The notes under the pieces were generated by a model, which did not search any database, was not told the origin of the DNA, and saw only the letters and a program-made list of their open reading frames with translations. Shown in pieces: positions 52,394-62,369 of a DNA stretch of 64,000 nucleotides; the stretch's first letter is position 1, and each line of letters starts with the position of its first letter. The position numbers and the translations under genes are program-made. The DNA is from [Eubacterium] yurii (GTDB lineage Bacteria > Bacillota > Clostridia > Peptostreptococcales > Filifactoraceae), in the NCBI GenBank assembly GCA_900167215.1, contig FUZS01000010.1, positions 61,349 through 125,348 on the forward strand, read 5' to 3'.

Positions 52394-52633
52394 TTAAAGT
52401 TTTATCACATTTTTCAGTTTTTCTTTGTCTAATTGAACTTTTTGTATAGATTCTCTATTTTCATCTTTAGCAGCTTCCACCACTTCTTTTCTTAAGACAG
52501 CTATAGATTTTTCCGCATCTATGCCCAGTTTTACTCTACCTTCTGATATCTCTGATACCTTTATCTCCACAGTTTCACCGCTTTGTGTTGTTATGATAAT
52601 GGCTTCGCCGAGTTTTCTTTTTAAAACAAGCAT
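52394..52633 (-). CDS. csrA: Carbon storage regulator CsrA
   Basis: 79 residues, an RNA-binding translational regulator that masks ribosome sites in GGA-containing leaders, notably of flagellin. The typical MLVLKRKLGEAIIIT opening and the interface VKLGIDAEKSIAVLRKEV are present. The tail is long (to residue 79) as in other Firmicutes. It follows fliW with a 2-base gap. FliW binds and antagonises CsrA, so the pair forms the flagellin feedback switch. Confidence 0.96.
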   Translation of the reverse strand: MLVLKRKLGEAIIITTQSGETVEIKVSEISEGRVKLGIDAEKSIAVLRKEVVEAAKDENRESIQKVQLDKEKLKNVIKL

Positions 52634-52635
52634 TC

Positions 52636-53061
52636 TTATTCTTCCTCCTTGTTGTAAAACTCATATCTTAAAGGATAAGTATCATCCAAAACTATCTGCA
52701 TTCCCTTATTATTAGTTTTGTTGAAAACTATCGGAGCCTGAAGGTTAGTTCTTATCTTGGTGATATCTTCAGGTACTACCACTACTGTCTTTATCACAAC
52801 TTCATCAGCTGATTTGATATCAAGTGACTTCATCACCATATCAGGTATATCAAAGGTATAATCCTGCTTTATTATAAAAGGATCCATAACTGCAAAGGCA
52901 ATGTCATCTTTTACAGATTGCAAATATTCAACAAATATATCTTCTTCTTTTATCAATACAAACTTTTCTATATCTTCAAATCCAAGCATTCCGTTGACTA
53001 AAGTGAGTATGTCTTCTTCTCTTAACTCTATTTCTCCATGATAATTTGTATTTATCTTCAT
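52636..53061 (-). CDS. fliW: Flagellar assembly factor FliW
   Basis: 141 residues from ATG 53061 (GGAGG site; the frame to 53082 is rejected). Features: NTNYHGEIELREEDILTLVN (4-23), GMLGFEDIEKFVLI, and NLQAPIVFNKTNNKGMQIVL (near the C-terminus), which are typical of FliW. It binds flagellin and CsrA. No flagellin gene lies in the window, but the pair implies one in the genome. Confidence 0.94.
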   Translation of the reverse strand: MKINTNYHGEIELREEDILTLVNGMLGFEDIEKFVLIKEEDIFVEYLQSVKDDIAFAVMDPFIIKQDYTFDIPDMVMKSLDIKSADEVVIKTVVVVPEDITKIRTNLQAPIVFNKTNNKGMQIVLDDTYPLRYEFYNKEEE

Positions 53062-53087
53062 TTTTCCTCCTACTACATCCAAGCAGT

Positions 53088-53288
53088 CTACATATCCATA
53101 TCTTCAAAAGGTTTTAAAGATTCATCTATCAATTTAAATTCTTTTTCTATCTCTTTATAAATTGAATCCAAATCATCTATCATAATAGGATTGGCAATAT
53201 TTCTATCGCAAAAATTTTTGGCTATTGCCAACGAATGTAAATATCCTCTTAGTTTATCTCTTCTTTGTAGTACTTCTTTTACTCTCAT
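53088..53288 (-). CDS. Small helical protein upstream of fliW, 66 residues
   Basis: Starts MRVKEVLQRRDKLRGYLHSL, then CDRNIANPIMIDDLDSIYKE and ends LIDESLKPFEDMDM. The ATG at 53288 has AGGAGG upstream. All-helical and soluble, between walJ and fliW. Not recognised; a flagellar chaperone-like role is possible from position only. Confidence 0.6.
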   Translation of the reverse strand: MRVKEVLQRRDKLRGYLHSLAIAKNFCDRNIANPIMIDDLDSIYKEIEKEFKLIDESLKPFEDMDM

Positions 53289-53323
53289 AATCCCTCCTAA
53301 ATTATAATTAAAGTCAAGTTGCC

Positions 53324-54112
53324 CTACACCGCAATTTTTTTGGATACGGTGTTTTGTTGCAATACGCAAAGTTCCACATCTGCTCCCACCTTTATACCTT
53401 CTTCCGATAAAATAGACAAGACGCTTTGATATGCTAAAATAGGCATATTGTTTTGCTCTGAAAGGTGGGCAAGCATTATATTAGTCACACCGTTTTTTAC
53501 TAAATCGACTCCTACATCTCCGGCAGAGTCGTTTGACAAATGTCCAAAATTTGATTTGATTCTTCTTTTGAGCTCGTACGAATACGGTCCGGCTTCAAGC
53601 ATATTTATATCGTGATTTGATTCCAAAACTACAGCATTTGATTTTTTAATAAAGTCAAATACTTTTTTAGTCACTACTCCAAGATCCGTTATTATAGATA
53701 ACAACCTCTTGCCGTCTGTCACATTATATGCCACAGGATCTGCCGCATCATGTTTTATCGGTATTGAAGAAATTTCCAAATCACCTATACATACCTTATC
53801 GGCATTTTCTATAATTTTTATATGCTCATCTTTAATATTTCCTATTTTATTTGACATGGCATCCCATGTAAGCTCTGTTGCATATATTGGAATATCAAAC
53901 TTCCTTGATATTATCCCAGCACCTTTTATATGGTCGCTATGCTCGTGAGTAATAAATATCGCCTTTAACTTCGATGTATCTATGTCGTGCATATTTATAG
54001 CATCAATTGTCGCCTTTCCGCTAAGCCCGGCATCTATAAGAATGCAACTGTCCTTTTTTTGAACAAGATGACAGTTCCCCTTACTGCCGGATGCTATAGA
54101 AATATATTTCAT
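53324..54112 (-). CDS. walJ: WalJ/YycJ-type metallo-hydrolase
   Basis: 262 residues. MBL-fold metal motif THEHSDHIKGAG (about 55-66) with the opening YISIASGSKGNCHLVQ of the YycJ family, and NHDINMLEAGPY plus FGHLSNDSAG (about 190-199). In Bacillus the protein is linked to the WalKR system and DNA-replication-coupled cell-wall control; here the wal genes are not adjacent. Cytoplasmic. Start ATG 54112 with GAGAGGA upstream. Confidence 0.88.
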   Translation of the reverse strand: MKYISIASGSKGNCHLVQKKDSCILIDAGLSGKATIDAINMHDIDTSKLKAIFITHEHSDHIKGAGIISRKFDIPIYATELTWDAMSNKIGNIKDEHIKIIENADKVCIGDLEISSIPIKHDAADPVAYNVTDGKRLLSIITDLGVVTKKVFDFIKKSNAVVLESNHDINMLEAGPYSYELKRRIKSNFGHLSNDSAGDVGVDLVKNGVTNIMLAHLSEQNNMPILAYQSVLSILSEEGIKVGADVELCVLQQNTVSKKIAV

Positions 54113-54136
54113 ATCTTTCCTCTCATAAATGATTCC

Positions 54137-54254
54137 ATACTAATCACAATCTATACTTGCTATTAATTAAAATTTCCTATAATACAAACTTATATTGCTA
54201 AAAATACTTATATATAATAGCTTTATCCATTATTTAATCAGATTTTAGTATAAT
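54137..54254. repeat. Hybrid repeat: family B left end with family A right end
   Basis: Begins ATACTAATCACAATCTATAC (as in family B) and ends TTATCCATTATTTAATCAGA, TTTTAGTATAA (as in family A). About 118 bp, suggesting recombination between families. Confidence 0.55.
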
Positions 54255-54330
54255 ATTGACTTACTATATATTAGATTTAAATATTGCCGTATATTCTTAT
54301 CCCTTTATTAATTATAAAAACGCAGATTTT

Positions 54331-55110
54331 CTAAAACTTTATAAAACTGCCGAAAACATCAAAAAATATCTTTGTAAATAAAAGAACTATTACCACTATC
54401 ATAGTAGGTCTTATGAATTTTGCTCCTTTTTTTATAGCAAAGCCTGAGCCCAGATAATTGCCAAGCAATCCTAATATTGCAGCAGGTATGGCAATACGAA
54501 ATATTATATTGCCGCTAAATAAAAATACCGAAAGAGACGCATAATTAGACGCAAGATTAAGCAGTTTTGAGTTTCCTGATGCGGTCTTAAGGTCGTACTT
54601 CATTATAAGGCAGTAAGCCATTATGGCAAACGTACCTGTACCCGGTCCTATGAGTCCATCATAAAAACCTATAAGCAGTCCTATTAAAAAGGCATATCTA
54701 TAGGCCTTGCTTTTTTCTATAGTATTCGATAAATTCTTATCTCCAAAGTTTCTCTTGGAAAGTATCACTATTGCAACTACAGGCAGGACAAACATTATCA
54801 TAGCTCTAAACATCTTTTCATCTAATCTAAGCACTATTTCTGAGGCTATACGAGCAGCTATAAATGAGCCTACAGCAGAAATAGCCGCTATTTTTAAGTC
54901 CAGAGCCTTATTTTTTAGAAATCTCAAAGTAGACAATGTAGTCCCCAAAGATGAAGTGAATTTGTTGGTAGCCATAGCATTATGCGACGGCAAACCTACA
55001 AAGATATAGGCAGGTAGTGAGATAAGTCCACCACCCCCGGCAATGGAATCAATAAATCCGGCAAGAAAAACCAAAAAATATAATAAAATCAACATATGTG
55101 TCTGTATCAT
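54331..55110 (-). CDS. TauE/SafE-family permease (TSUP)
   Basis: 259 residues, about eight hydrophobic helices, with the N-terminal GFIDSIAGGGGLISLPAYIF (about 17-36) and the second repeat GFYDGLIGPGTGTFAIMAY (about 149-167), the two pseudo-repeats of TSUP proteins. Members export or import sulfoacetate, sulfite or other small organic anions; the substrate here is unknown. ATG 55110 with GGAG upstream. It lies alone between walJ and era. Confidence 0.86.
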   Translation of the reverse strand: MIQTHMLILLYFLVFLAGFIDSIAGGGGLISLPAYIFVGLPSHNAMATNKFTSSLGTTLSTLRFLKNKALDLKIAAISAVGSFIAARIASEIVLRLDEKMFRAMIMFVLPVVAIVILSKRNFGDKNLSNTIEKSKAYRYAFLIGLLIGFYDGLIGPGTGTFAIMAYCLIMKYDLKTASGNSKLLNLASNYASLSVFLFSGNIIFRIAIPAAILGLLGNYLGSGFAIKKGAKFIRPTMIVVIVLLFTKIFFDVFGSFIKF

Positions 55111-55285
55111 ACCAAAACTCCGAGTCTTAAAATTTTTTATTACTCACTTTGTAATGCCTATGTTTTTTAAAATAAAAAACATACTTATAATTTCTAAGTC
55201 AAATAGAACATCAAATTATTATATCAATTAACAACAACTGAAAAAATAGCTTTTATAATATTTAAAATTTAGTGTAATTAGTCTT

Positions 55286-56227
55286 TTAATCTTGTTGTGT
55301 ATAGCCAAACTCTCTTATATAGTTGATATTGTCACGCCAATTTTCCTTGACCTTAACCCATGTCTCCAAAAATACCTTACACCCGAATATCTCTTCCAGC
55401 TCTACTCTTGCTGATTTTCCTATACCTTTGAGCTTCCTACCGTTTTTGCCTATGATTATCTTCTTATGTGAATCTCTTTCACAGTATATTATTATTGATA
55501 TCTCTATCATATTCTTTTCTTGATGGTCTACTATCCTCACAACTTCTACCGCAGTACCGTGAGGTATCTCCTGATTGGTATAGTTGAGTATTTTCTCCCT
55601 TATTATCTCACTTATCATCACCTTATTGCTCTGATCTGTGGTCATATCATCAGGGAAGAATTTTGCAGAGTAAACCAGATATTTTTTGATGGTTTTGACA
55701 AGCTCTCCCACATTTTTCTTCTTTATGGCGCATACAGGCACTATGTCGTCAAATATCCCTATTTCATCGTACATTTTAATGATGTCGAATATCTTATCCT
55801 CGCTTAATTTATCAATCTTATTTAGGACTACTATCTTAGGTTGTTTAGTCTTTTTGAGATTTTCTATTATATTATGATCCAGCCTGCCTATTTTCTCAGA
55901 CTCATCCACCACATAGACTATTACATCAGCTGTACTTGACGAAAGCGATACTTCTTTTGCCATATAAGAGCCTAATTTATTCTTAGGCTTTTGAACGCCC
56001 GGTGTATCCAAAAATATTATCTGAGACTCCTCATCATTGTATATGCCCTTAATTCTTGACCTTGTAGTCTGAGGTTTATCAGATGTTATAGCTATTTTCT
56101 CTCCTATTATAGCATTAAGCAGGGTAGATTTCCCTACATTTGAGCGACCTACTATGCTGACAAAGCCGACCTTACAATTAGAGTCAGATTTAAGCAAATT
56201 TTCTATATTATTTATATTATTTTCCAT
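55286..56227 (-). CDS. era: GTPase Era
   Basis: 313 residues: G1 GRSNVGKSTLLNAIIG (about 27-42), G2 TTRSRIKG, G3 DTPG in IFLDTPGVQKP, G4 NKIDKL, and the C-terminal KH RNA-binding domain with KIIIGKNGRKLKGIGKSARV (about 260-279). Era binds the 3' end of 16S rRNA and acts in 30S maturation. Start with AGGTGA upstream. Independent of the neighbouring genes in function. Confidence 0.95.
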   Translation of the reverse strand: MENNINNIENLLKSDSNCKVGFVSIVGRSNVGKSTLLNAIIGEKIAITSDKPQTTRSRIKGIYNDEESQIIFLDTPGVQKPKNKLGSYMAKEVSLSSSTADVIVYVVDESEKIGRLDHNIIENLKKTKQPKIVVLNKIDKLSEDKIFDIIKMYDEIGIFDDIVPVCAIKKKNVGELVKTIKKYLVYSAKFFPDDMTTDQSNKVMISEIIREKILNYTNQEIPHGTAVEVVRIVDHQEKNMIEISIIIYCERDSHKKIIIGKNGRKLKGIGKSARVELEEIFGCKVFLETWVKVKENWRDNINYIREFGYTQQD

Positions 56228-56280
56228 TTTATCACCTGTAATTAATAGCTGTTTATAGCAAATAACAAAAGCATCTTAGC

Positions 56281-57327
56281 TTAAAACTCATCTATCATCC
56301 TAAGCAGTTCAGATACTATATTTTCTTCCTTTACCTTTTTGAGGCTCTTTCCATTTGCAAAAAACAGCGCTTCACCCTTTCCTCCTGCTATGCCTATGTC
56401 TGCATCTTTAGCCTCACCAGGTCCGTTGACTATACAGCCCATAACGGCTATCTTGATATCTTTTTTAATTCCCTTAGTAGCTTCTTCGACCTTGTTTGCC
56501 AGATTGATGATGTCTATATTTGTTCTGGCACAGGTAGGACAGGAAACTACCACGGCTCCGAATTTATAGCCTATATTTTGCAATATCATCTTAGCTACAG
56601 GTATCTCCTCTATCGGGTCTGCAGTCAAGGATACTCTTATCGTATCTCCTATGCCGTTGAGCAAGAGATGGCCTATACCCATGGCAGATTTCACTGTACC
56701 TCCTCTTAGCGTACCTGCTTCAGTTACACCAAGGTGCAATGGATAGTCTGATATTTGAGCAAAGCTTTCATAAGACTCTATCATAGTTTCTATTTCTGAA
56801 GCCTTTAGTGACACGATTATGTCGTTAAAATCATACTTTTCCAGTAATCTTATATTATATAGAGCCGACTCCACCATAGCTTTTGGAGTTCTGCCATATT
56901 TTTCCTGTATATTTTTTTCAAGAGAGCCCATGTTTACACCTATTCTTATAGGTACATTGTATTGCTTCGCCTTTATTGCGACCTGCCTTACTCTCTCATC
57001 TTCTCCTATGTTGCCCGGATTTATCCTTAGCTTGTCTATCCCGTTTTCTATAGATTCAAGAGCAAGCATATAATCAAAATGTATGTCTGCCACAAGCGGT
57101 ATATGGATTTTCTCCTTAATCTTGGATATGGCTTTGGCTGAGTCTTTGTCAGGTACAGATACTCTTACCATTTGACAACCCTCTTTTTCCAGTTGCAATA
57201 TCTGATTTACCGTAGAATCTACATCACTTGTCTTGGTATTGGTCATAGATTGAATGACTATATCATTATCTCCACCTATAAGGATATCGCCACATTTTAC
57301 AGCCCTTGTCCTTCTTCTGTTTATCAT
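56281..57327 (-). CDS. ispG: IspG, 4-hydroxy-3-methylbut-2-enyl-diphosphate synthase
   Basis: 348 residues, the short form common in Firmicutes. Opening [20 protein letters not shown], the TIM-barrel part with [15 protein letters not shown], and the 4Fe-4S site CPTCAR plus [18 protein letters not shown] (Cys and Glu ligands) in the C-terminal domain. Penultimate step of the MEP isoprenoid route. The family A repeat at 57400-57530 lies just upstream of its start. Confidence 0.96.
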   Translation of the reverse strand: MINRRRTRAVKCGDILIGGDNDIVIQSMTNTKTSDVDSTVNQILQLEKEGCQMVRVSVPDKDSAKAISKIKEKIHIPLVADIHFDYMLALESIENGIDKLRINPGNIGEDERVRQVAIKAKQYNVPIRIGVNMGSLEKNIQEKYGRTPKAMVESALYNIRLLEKYDFNDIIVSLKASEIETMIESYESFAQISDYPLHLGVTEAGTLRGGTVKSAMGIGHLLLNGIGDTIRVSLTADPIEEIPVAKMILQNIGYKFGAVVVSCPTCARTNIDIINLANKVEEATKGIKKDIKIAVMGCIVNGPGEAKDADIGIAGGKGEALFFANGKSLKKVKEENIVSELLRMIDEF

Positions 57328-57399
57328 ATTTTACTCCATCTTATATTAGAAACAGCTGTTAATATTTATTAATTTAATGTCATTTTTACTTTTATCAGT

Positions 57400-57530
57400 T
57401 AATACTATTATCTATTTAATCTATGAATATTCTTCATCAATGTTTTTTTAAAAATATTTATATGATTTATTACTTCATTATAAATTCACTGAAACTATCT
57501 TATCCATTATTTTATTAGATTTTAGTATAA
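57400..57530 (+). repeat. Dispersed repeat family A, copy upstream of ispG
   Basis: Left end TAATACTATTATCTATTTAA, TCTATGAATA; right end TTATCCATTATTTTATTAGA, TTTTAGTATAA. 131 bp, ending about 75 bp before the efflux-operon terminator. Confidence 0.75.
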
Positions 57531-57605
57531 AATTTTATTTCTACTCATATTTATCAAATTATAGTATAAAATTAAGCAGATAAATTATACCACGATTTAA
57601 CAAAA

Positions 57606-57632
57606 AAAGCACCTAAAAATTAGGTGCTTTCA
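57606..57632 (-). terminator. Terminator of the efflux operon
   Basis: AAAGCACCTAA pairs with TTAGGTGCTTT (57606-57630) and a T-run follows on the minus strand. It begins just after the stop at 57636. Confidence 0.88.
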
Positions 57633-57635
57633 ATA

Positions 57636-58841
57636 TTATTCATATCTAAGTGCGTCTATAGGATCAAGTTTTGATGCCTTGGATGCCGGATACAATCCGA
57701 AGAATACACCGACAACAAGTGAAAACATCACCGCTATCATTACAGCCATAGGATTGAGTCTTAGATTAAGCGGTAAGAACATACCTGCCAATGATGATAT
57801 ACCATATCCCAAAACTATACCGATGAGCCCTCCTGATAGAGAAAGTATTGCAGACTCTACCATAAATTGAGTAAGTATATCTCTTCTCCTTGCTCCAAGC
57901 GACTTTCTTATACCTATTTCCTTTGTACGCTCGGTAACAGATACAAGCATGATATTCATTATACCTATACCGCCTACAAGTAGAGATATAGCCGCAATAG
58001 CTCCAAGACCGAGAGATAATCCGCTCATTACCGCATTTATTTGTCCTGCCTGAGCTTCTACACTCTCCATAGAGTAAAAACCTTCTTTTACTTTTTTGTA
58101 TTTTTCTATGAATCTCATGACTTGATCAGTGCCTTTTTTCAACTCCAAATTATCACTTATCTTTATATTAAGACCGTAAAAATTCTGAGTAGACAGTGTA
58201 TAAGGTATGAAACCTTCTGTAGAGTCAGAGCCTGTCAAACCGTCAAAAATAGATTTTTTCCTATAATATACTCCTATTATTGTAAAAGTTCTTGGACTGC
58301 CTTCGAGTTCTGTTTCTATTTGCTCTCCTACCACATCTTCTTTTCCAAAAAGCTGCATAGCAAGATCTTTATTTACTATGACTACATTTTTTCTGCCAAT
58401 TATGTCAGATTCTTTGAAATCTCTACCATGTATTATCTTATCCGCTGTCATATCCTTGATATAGGTAGCATCTGCTGAAGTAAAGCCGATTTTTGCCTTT
58501 CTTCTACCATTTTTCAACTCTTTTTCTGATGAACCGAAGGGAGCAAAATACGTAACTTTATCTCCAAGTCCCTCTTTGAGATTATCTATATCTTCAGTAG
58601 AAAATAGTTTACCCTCATCAATATCATCACTGTTTCTATAATTAATGTATACTACTATTCTGTTCTTACCGAAACCTTTAAAAGCCTCATCAAGAGAGTC
58701 AGAAACGGCATTGCCTATAGATGTGATGGTCATGACTGAAGAAATACCTATAATTATCCCCAACATGGTAAGAAAAGCACGCATCTTATTGGCTTTGACC
58801 GATGACAGAGCCATCTTGAAATTTTCAAACATTAAGCCCAT
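57636..58841 (-). CDS. MacB/FtsX-type ABC permease
   Basis: 401 residues: N-terminal helix about 15-40, extracytoplasmic domain to about 280, then three helices (about 281-305, 325-350, 365-390), the MacB-PCD/FtsX layout. The conserved ERTKEIGIRKSLGARRRDI (about 307-325) precedes the last helices. It acts with the ATPase and the adaptor upstream to move peptides, toxins or antibiotics across the membrane. Start with AGAGG upstream. Confidence 0.9.
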   Translation of the reverse strand: MGLMFENFKMALSSVKANKMRAFLTMLGIIIGISSVMTITSIGNAVSDSLDEAFKGFGKNRIVVYINYRNSDDIDEGKLFSTEDIDNLKEGLGDKVTYFAPFGSSEKELKNGRRKAKIGFTSADATYIKDMTADKIIHGRDFKESDIIGRKNVVIVNKDLAMQLFGKEDVVGEQIETELEGSPRTFTIIGVYYRKKSIFDGLTGSDSTEGFIPYTLSTQNFYGLNIKISDNLELKKGTDQVMRFIEKYKKVKEGFYSMESVEAQAGQINAVMSGLSLGLGAIAAISLLVGGIGIMNIMLVSVTERTKEIGIRKSLGARRRDILTQFMVESAILSLSGGLIGIVLGYGISSLAGMFLPLNLRLNPMAVMIAVMFSLVVGVFFGLYPASKASKLDPIDALRYE

Positions 58842-58855
58842 ATTTTACCTCTTTT

Positions 58856-59563
58856 CTAATCAAATTTAGTTCTGTTTTCATTTATCACATCAGACATTAT
58901 ATTACCGTCCCTAAATGTGATTATCCTTTTAGTATAAGCCGCAATATCAGGCTCATGCGTTACCACTATGACTGTCTTGCCCTCATCGTTGAGCCTTGTA
59001 AATATCTGCATTATCTCCACAGATGACTTGGAGTCCAAATTACCTGTAGGCTCATCCGCAAAAATTATAGGCGGATCGTTGGCAAGAGCCCTTGCTATAG
59101 CGACCCTTTGTCTTTGACCACCGGATAATTCATTAGGTACGTGATGAAGTCTGTCTGAAAGCCCTACCTGTTCAAGAAGGAACTTTGCTCTTTCTTCTCT
59201 ATAGCTTGCATTCTTCTTGGCATATATCATAGGCAACTCCACATTTTTCAGTGATGAAGTCCTCGAGATAAGGTTAAATGTTTGGAATACAAAGCCGATT
59301 TTTTGATTTCTTATATATGACAGCTCATTTTCCGTCTTATCCTTGACATTTATTCCCTCTAAGAAATAATCTCCTTCTCCCTGTTTGTCCAAACATCCAA
59401 GTATATTCATCAATGTAGACTTCCCTGACCCTGATGAACCCATTATTGCCACGAATTCACCGTACTTTACCTCAAAACTCACGCCCTTCAAAACTTCCAG
59501 TTCATTGTCGCCCATTATATATTTTTTTCTTATATTCCTTAGTTCTAATAATTTGTCCGACAT
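58856..59563 (-). CDS. MacB-type ABC ATPase
   Basis: 235 residues: Walker A MGSSGSGKSTLMNIL (about 38-52), Q-loop FVFQTFNLI, signature LSGGQRQRVAIARA, Walker B IIFADEPTGNLD, and the H-loop VTHEPDI. It couples the LolD/MacB-type permease; gaps of about 14 bp to the permease and 17 bp to the adaptor. Confidence 0.94.
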   Translation of the reverse strand: MSDKLLELRNIRKKYIMGDNELEVLKGVSFEVKYGEFVAIMGSSGSGKSTLMNILGCLDKQGEGDYFLEGINVKDKTENELSYIRNQKIGFVFQTFNLISRTSSLKNVELPMIYAKKNASYREERAKFLLEQVGLSDRLHHVPNELSGGQRQRVAIARALANDPPIIFADEPTGNLDSKSSVEIMQIFTRLNDEGKTVIVVTHEPDIAAYTKRIITFRDGNIMSDVINENRTKFD

Positions 59564-59579
59564 TTTTTTCTCCTAACAT

Positions 59580-61022
59580 CTATTTTGATTCACTTGAGTT
59601 TTGTGATGCCTCCTGATTTGACCCAGAGTCAACATATTGCACTCCTCCTTGTTGTCCACCTTGAGGCGCACCTTGCATTCCTGCTGGCATTTGATTAGGA
59701 TCCGTTACTGTCACCTTTTCACCATCCATCAATGTTTCGTCAGGATTTTTCACTACCTGCATTCCATCTTTTAAATCCTTTGAAATAATTTGAGTATCAA
59801 AAGTTGATGCCAAACCTGTCTTTATTTCCATTTTTTTCACTGTTCCGTTATCTATTACAAAGACAAAGTTCTTATCTCCTTGTGAAAGTATGTTTTCAAA
59901 AGATGTCTTTAATACATTTTTCATAGAATCAGTCTTTATCTTAGCTTTGGCACTTACACCTGTGATAAGTCTCTTATCACTCTTTGTTACCAATATCTTA
60001 ACAGGTATAACTATAGTATTGTTTGCAGTTGAAGATTTTTCACCTGTAGGTGATATTCTGCTTACTGTACCCTTTGCAGAGTCTTTACCAAGCACATCTG
60101 ATGTTATAGTAACTTCTTGATTAAGCTTAATATCAGATATGTCATATTGACCCACCTTAGCTACCAAAAATTTCTTGCTTTCATCTTCTATTATAAACAT
60201 GGCTCTGTTATTTTCAGTGTCTTTGGCAGTCCTACCAAGCTTTGCATAGACCCTCGTAACAGTACCGGATATAGGTGATTTAATATTAAGATCATTTAAT
60301 TTGTCTCTTTTTTGTTGAAGAGTTGCCAACTTTATACTTAGAGATGCTCTTGCTGATTCCTTAGGTGTAGCTTGTTTTACAGCATTGTTAATATCGTGTT
60401 GACCTTTTTCCATAGACTCTTGAGCTTGTTTGTAAGCAACTTCTGATTGTTCCAAAGAAACTTCCGCCTGTTCCTTAGCGTTTTTTGCATTTTGTACATC
60501 TTGCTCAGGCGCTGCACCTGCTGCAAACAAATCTTCCTGTTTTTTCAAATTATCTACAGCCTGATTGAAGGCTATCTTCGCATTTGTATTTCTTAACTTT
60601 GCATCATCAAGTGCAAGTTTAAGAGATTCAGTAGAAGTATAGACATTTCCCACATCTCTGTATTGCTCTTGAAGTCTAAGTTGTTCATATGCCACTTCTT
60701 TTTCAAGTATAGCTATTTCGTTTTTCAAATCCTTGGTGTCCAAGCGTGCAAGTATTTGATTTTTTTGTACCTTATCGCCTTCTTTTACATTGATTTCCAC
60801 TATTTCATAATTATAATTTGATGTTATTTCTGCAGAGTCGTTAGCCTCGATATTGCCGCTAACTTCAACAAATGTCTCTATATCACCTGTCTCTATCTTG
60901 CCTGCCTCAACAGTTTTCATTACATTTTTACTTGCATTTTGTCCTTTTATCCAAAATACTGCCACCAAAATTACTACTATGGCTATTACTATCCATTTTT
61001 TCTTAAATTTTATTTTTTTCAT
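59580..61022 (-). CDS. Efflux adaptor (MacA/HlyD type)
   Basis: 480 residues from ATG 61022. One N-terminal membrane helix (WIVIAIVVILVAVFWI), lipoyl-like strands around INVKEGDKVQKNQILARLDT, a long coiled coil about 85-230 with repeated Ala/Gln/Lys, then a second lipoyl half (SPISGTVTRVYAKLGRT) and membrane-proximal beta domain. The C-terminus is Gln/Gly-rich (QGAPQGGQQGGVQY-like). It is the first gene of the three-gene transporter (adaptor, ATPase, permease). Confidence 0.9.
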   Translation of the reverse strand: MKKIKFKKKWIVIAIVVILVAVFWIKGQNASKNVMKTVEAGKIETGDIETFVEVSGNIEANDSAEITSNYNYEIVEINVKEGDKVQKNQILARLDTKDLKNEIAILEKEVAYEQLRLQEQYRDVGNVYTSTESLKLALDDAKLRNTNAKIAFNQAVDNLKKQEDLFAAGAAPEQDVQNAKNAKEQAEVSLEQSEVAYKQAQESMEKGQHDINNAVKQATPKESARASLSIKLATLQQKRDKLNDLNIKSPISGTVTRVYAKLGRTAKDTENNRAMFIIEDESKKFLVAKVGQYDISDIKLNQEVTITSDVLGKDSAKGTVSRISPTGEKSSTANNTIVIPVKILVTKSDKRLITGVSAKAKIKTDSMKNVLKTSFENILSQGDKNFVFVIDNGTVKKMEIKTGLASTFDTQIISKDLKDGMQVVKNPDETLMDGEKVTVTDPNQMPAGMQGAPQGGQQGGVQYVDSGSNQEASQNSSESK

Positions 61023-61040
61023 AAGATACTCCTTAAACAT

Positions 61041-61527
61041 TATGAATAATATTCAAATTTTTCAATCTACCTTCGTTACATAAAACTATAATGTTAAAAT
61101 ATTAAAAAACTATTAAATTAAATATTAATAATTTTATAAACTTAGCAAAAGGATCCAAAATGCTTATAACTAAGTGATTTTAATACTAATAGTTTCAAAA
61201 ATTACCATTCAAATTTAATTTTTTGATAACAACTCATTTAAAACTGCGATATTAACTCTTTAAAATATTTATATATTTTTAAAAGACTTTGATATACATA
61301 CAGTCGCTAAATTTATATTAATAATTAAATACCTTAAGATATTACCTGAAATTGTAGACATTAAACATTATATTGCTATATATGTAATTATTTGAAGATA
61401 AATAATTTATCAAAAATAAGTATATATTTAATTTTACCAAGACTATATCATTAATTATTATTTTTTGTTATAATCATTAATGTGCATGTGGAAATTTAAT
61501 CATTTTTAATTTGTAAAGGAGATTATT
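61041..61527. other. A+T-rich gap before thiD
   Basis: Nearly 490 bp with no gene or family A/B repeat. A TATAAT box lies at 61471-61476, about 50 bp before thiD. No TPP-riboswitch motif (CTGAGA, TGATCTGG) is visible. Confidence 0.45.
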
Positions 61528-62328
61528 ATGATACCCATTCTTAGCATAGCAGGCTCTGATTGTAGCGGTGGAGCAGGTATACAGGCTGACCTCAAGACAT
61601 TTTGCGCACATGGGCTCTTCGGCATGAGCGTAATAGTATCAGTAGTAGCTGAAAATACTGCTACCGTAACATCTGTAGAAAATATTTCAACTAAGGTTGT
61701 AGCAGATCAGATAGACTGCGTCTTTACAGACATAGTTCCAAACGCAGTAAAGATAGGTATGCTGTCAGATGTGGAGATAATGAAAACTGTAGCTGAAAAA
61801 CTCGTGCATTATAAGGCTAAAAACATAGTCTTAGACCCTGTAATGTATGCAAAAAACGGACATCCTCTTATGGATGTGGAAAATATAGACACTCTTATAA
61901 ATAAGGTAATACCTATAGCAGACATAATTACGCCAAATATACCTGAGGCACAGCATATATCTAAAATAAAGATAGAAACAGCAGAAGATATGAAAAAGGC
62001 TGCAAAAGAAATAATCAAAATGGGATGCAAAGCTGTACTGGTAAAGGGAGGACATCACATAGGAGATGCTGTAGATATACTATATGACGGAAATAACTTC
62101 CATTCATTTACCACTCAAAAGATAGATACGAAAAATACTCACGGTACAGGCTGTACACTGTCATCTGCAATAGCATCCAATCTTGCAAAGGGCAATGATA
62201 TGCCTACATCTGTAAAACTTGCCAAAGACTATGTGACTACAGCAATCACACACTCACTTGAGCTTGGAAAAGGCTGCGGTCCAACTCATCACTTCTATGA
62301 TATATACAAAACAATGGGTTGGGAATAA
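61528..62328 (+). CDS. thiD: Hydroxymethylpyrimidine / phosphomethylpyrimidine kinase
   Basis: 266 residues. Ribokinase-like: [20 protein letters not shown] (6-25), [13 protein letters not shown], and the anion hole [19 protein letters not shown] (near residue 209). It phosphorylates the pyrimidine half of thiamine twice, or salvages it. AAAGGAG upstream of the ATG. The only plus-strand gene in this part; the IS1182-type element starts about 40 bp after its stop. Confidence 0.95.
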   Translation: MIPILSIAGSDCSGGAGIQADLKTFCAHGLFGMSVIVSVVAENTATVTSVENISTKVVADQIDCVFTDIVPNAVKIGMLSDVEIMKTVAEKLVHYKAKNIVLDPVMYAKNGHPLMDVENIDTLINKVIPIADIITPNIPEAQHISKIKIETAEDMKKAAKEIIKMGCKAVLVKGGHHIGDAVDILYDGNNFHSFTTQKIDTKNTHGTGCTLSSAIASNLAKGNDMPTSVKLAKDYVTTAITHSLELGKGCGPTHHFYDIYKTMGWE

Positions 62329-62369
62329 GTATACTGAGTAAAAAATAAAACTCCCGAATTTTTTCGAGA

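Noticed and set aside
61041..61527. Possible TPP riboswitch before thiD
   Set aside because: The CTGAGA and TGATCTGG-type motifs are absent.
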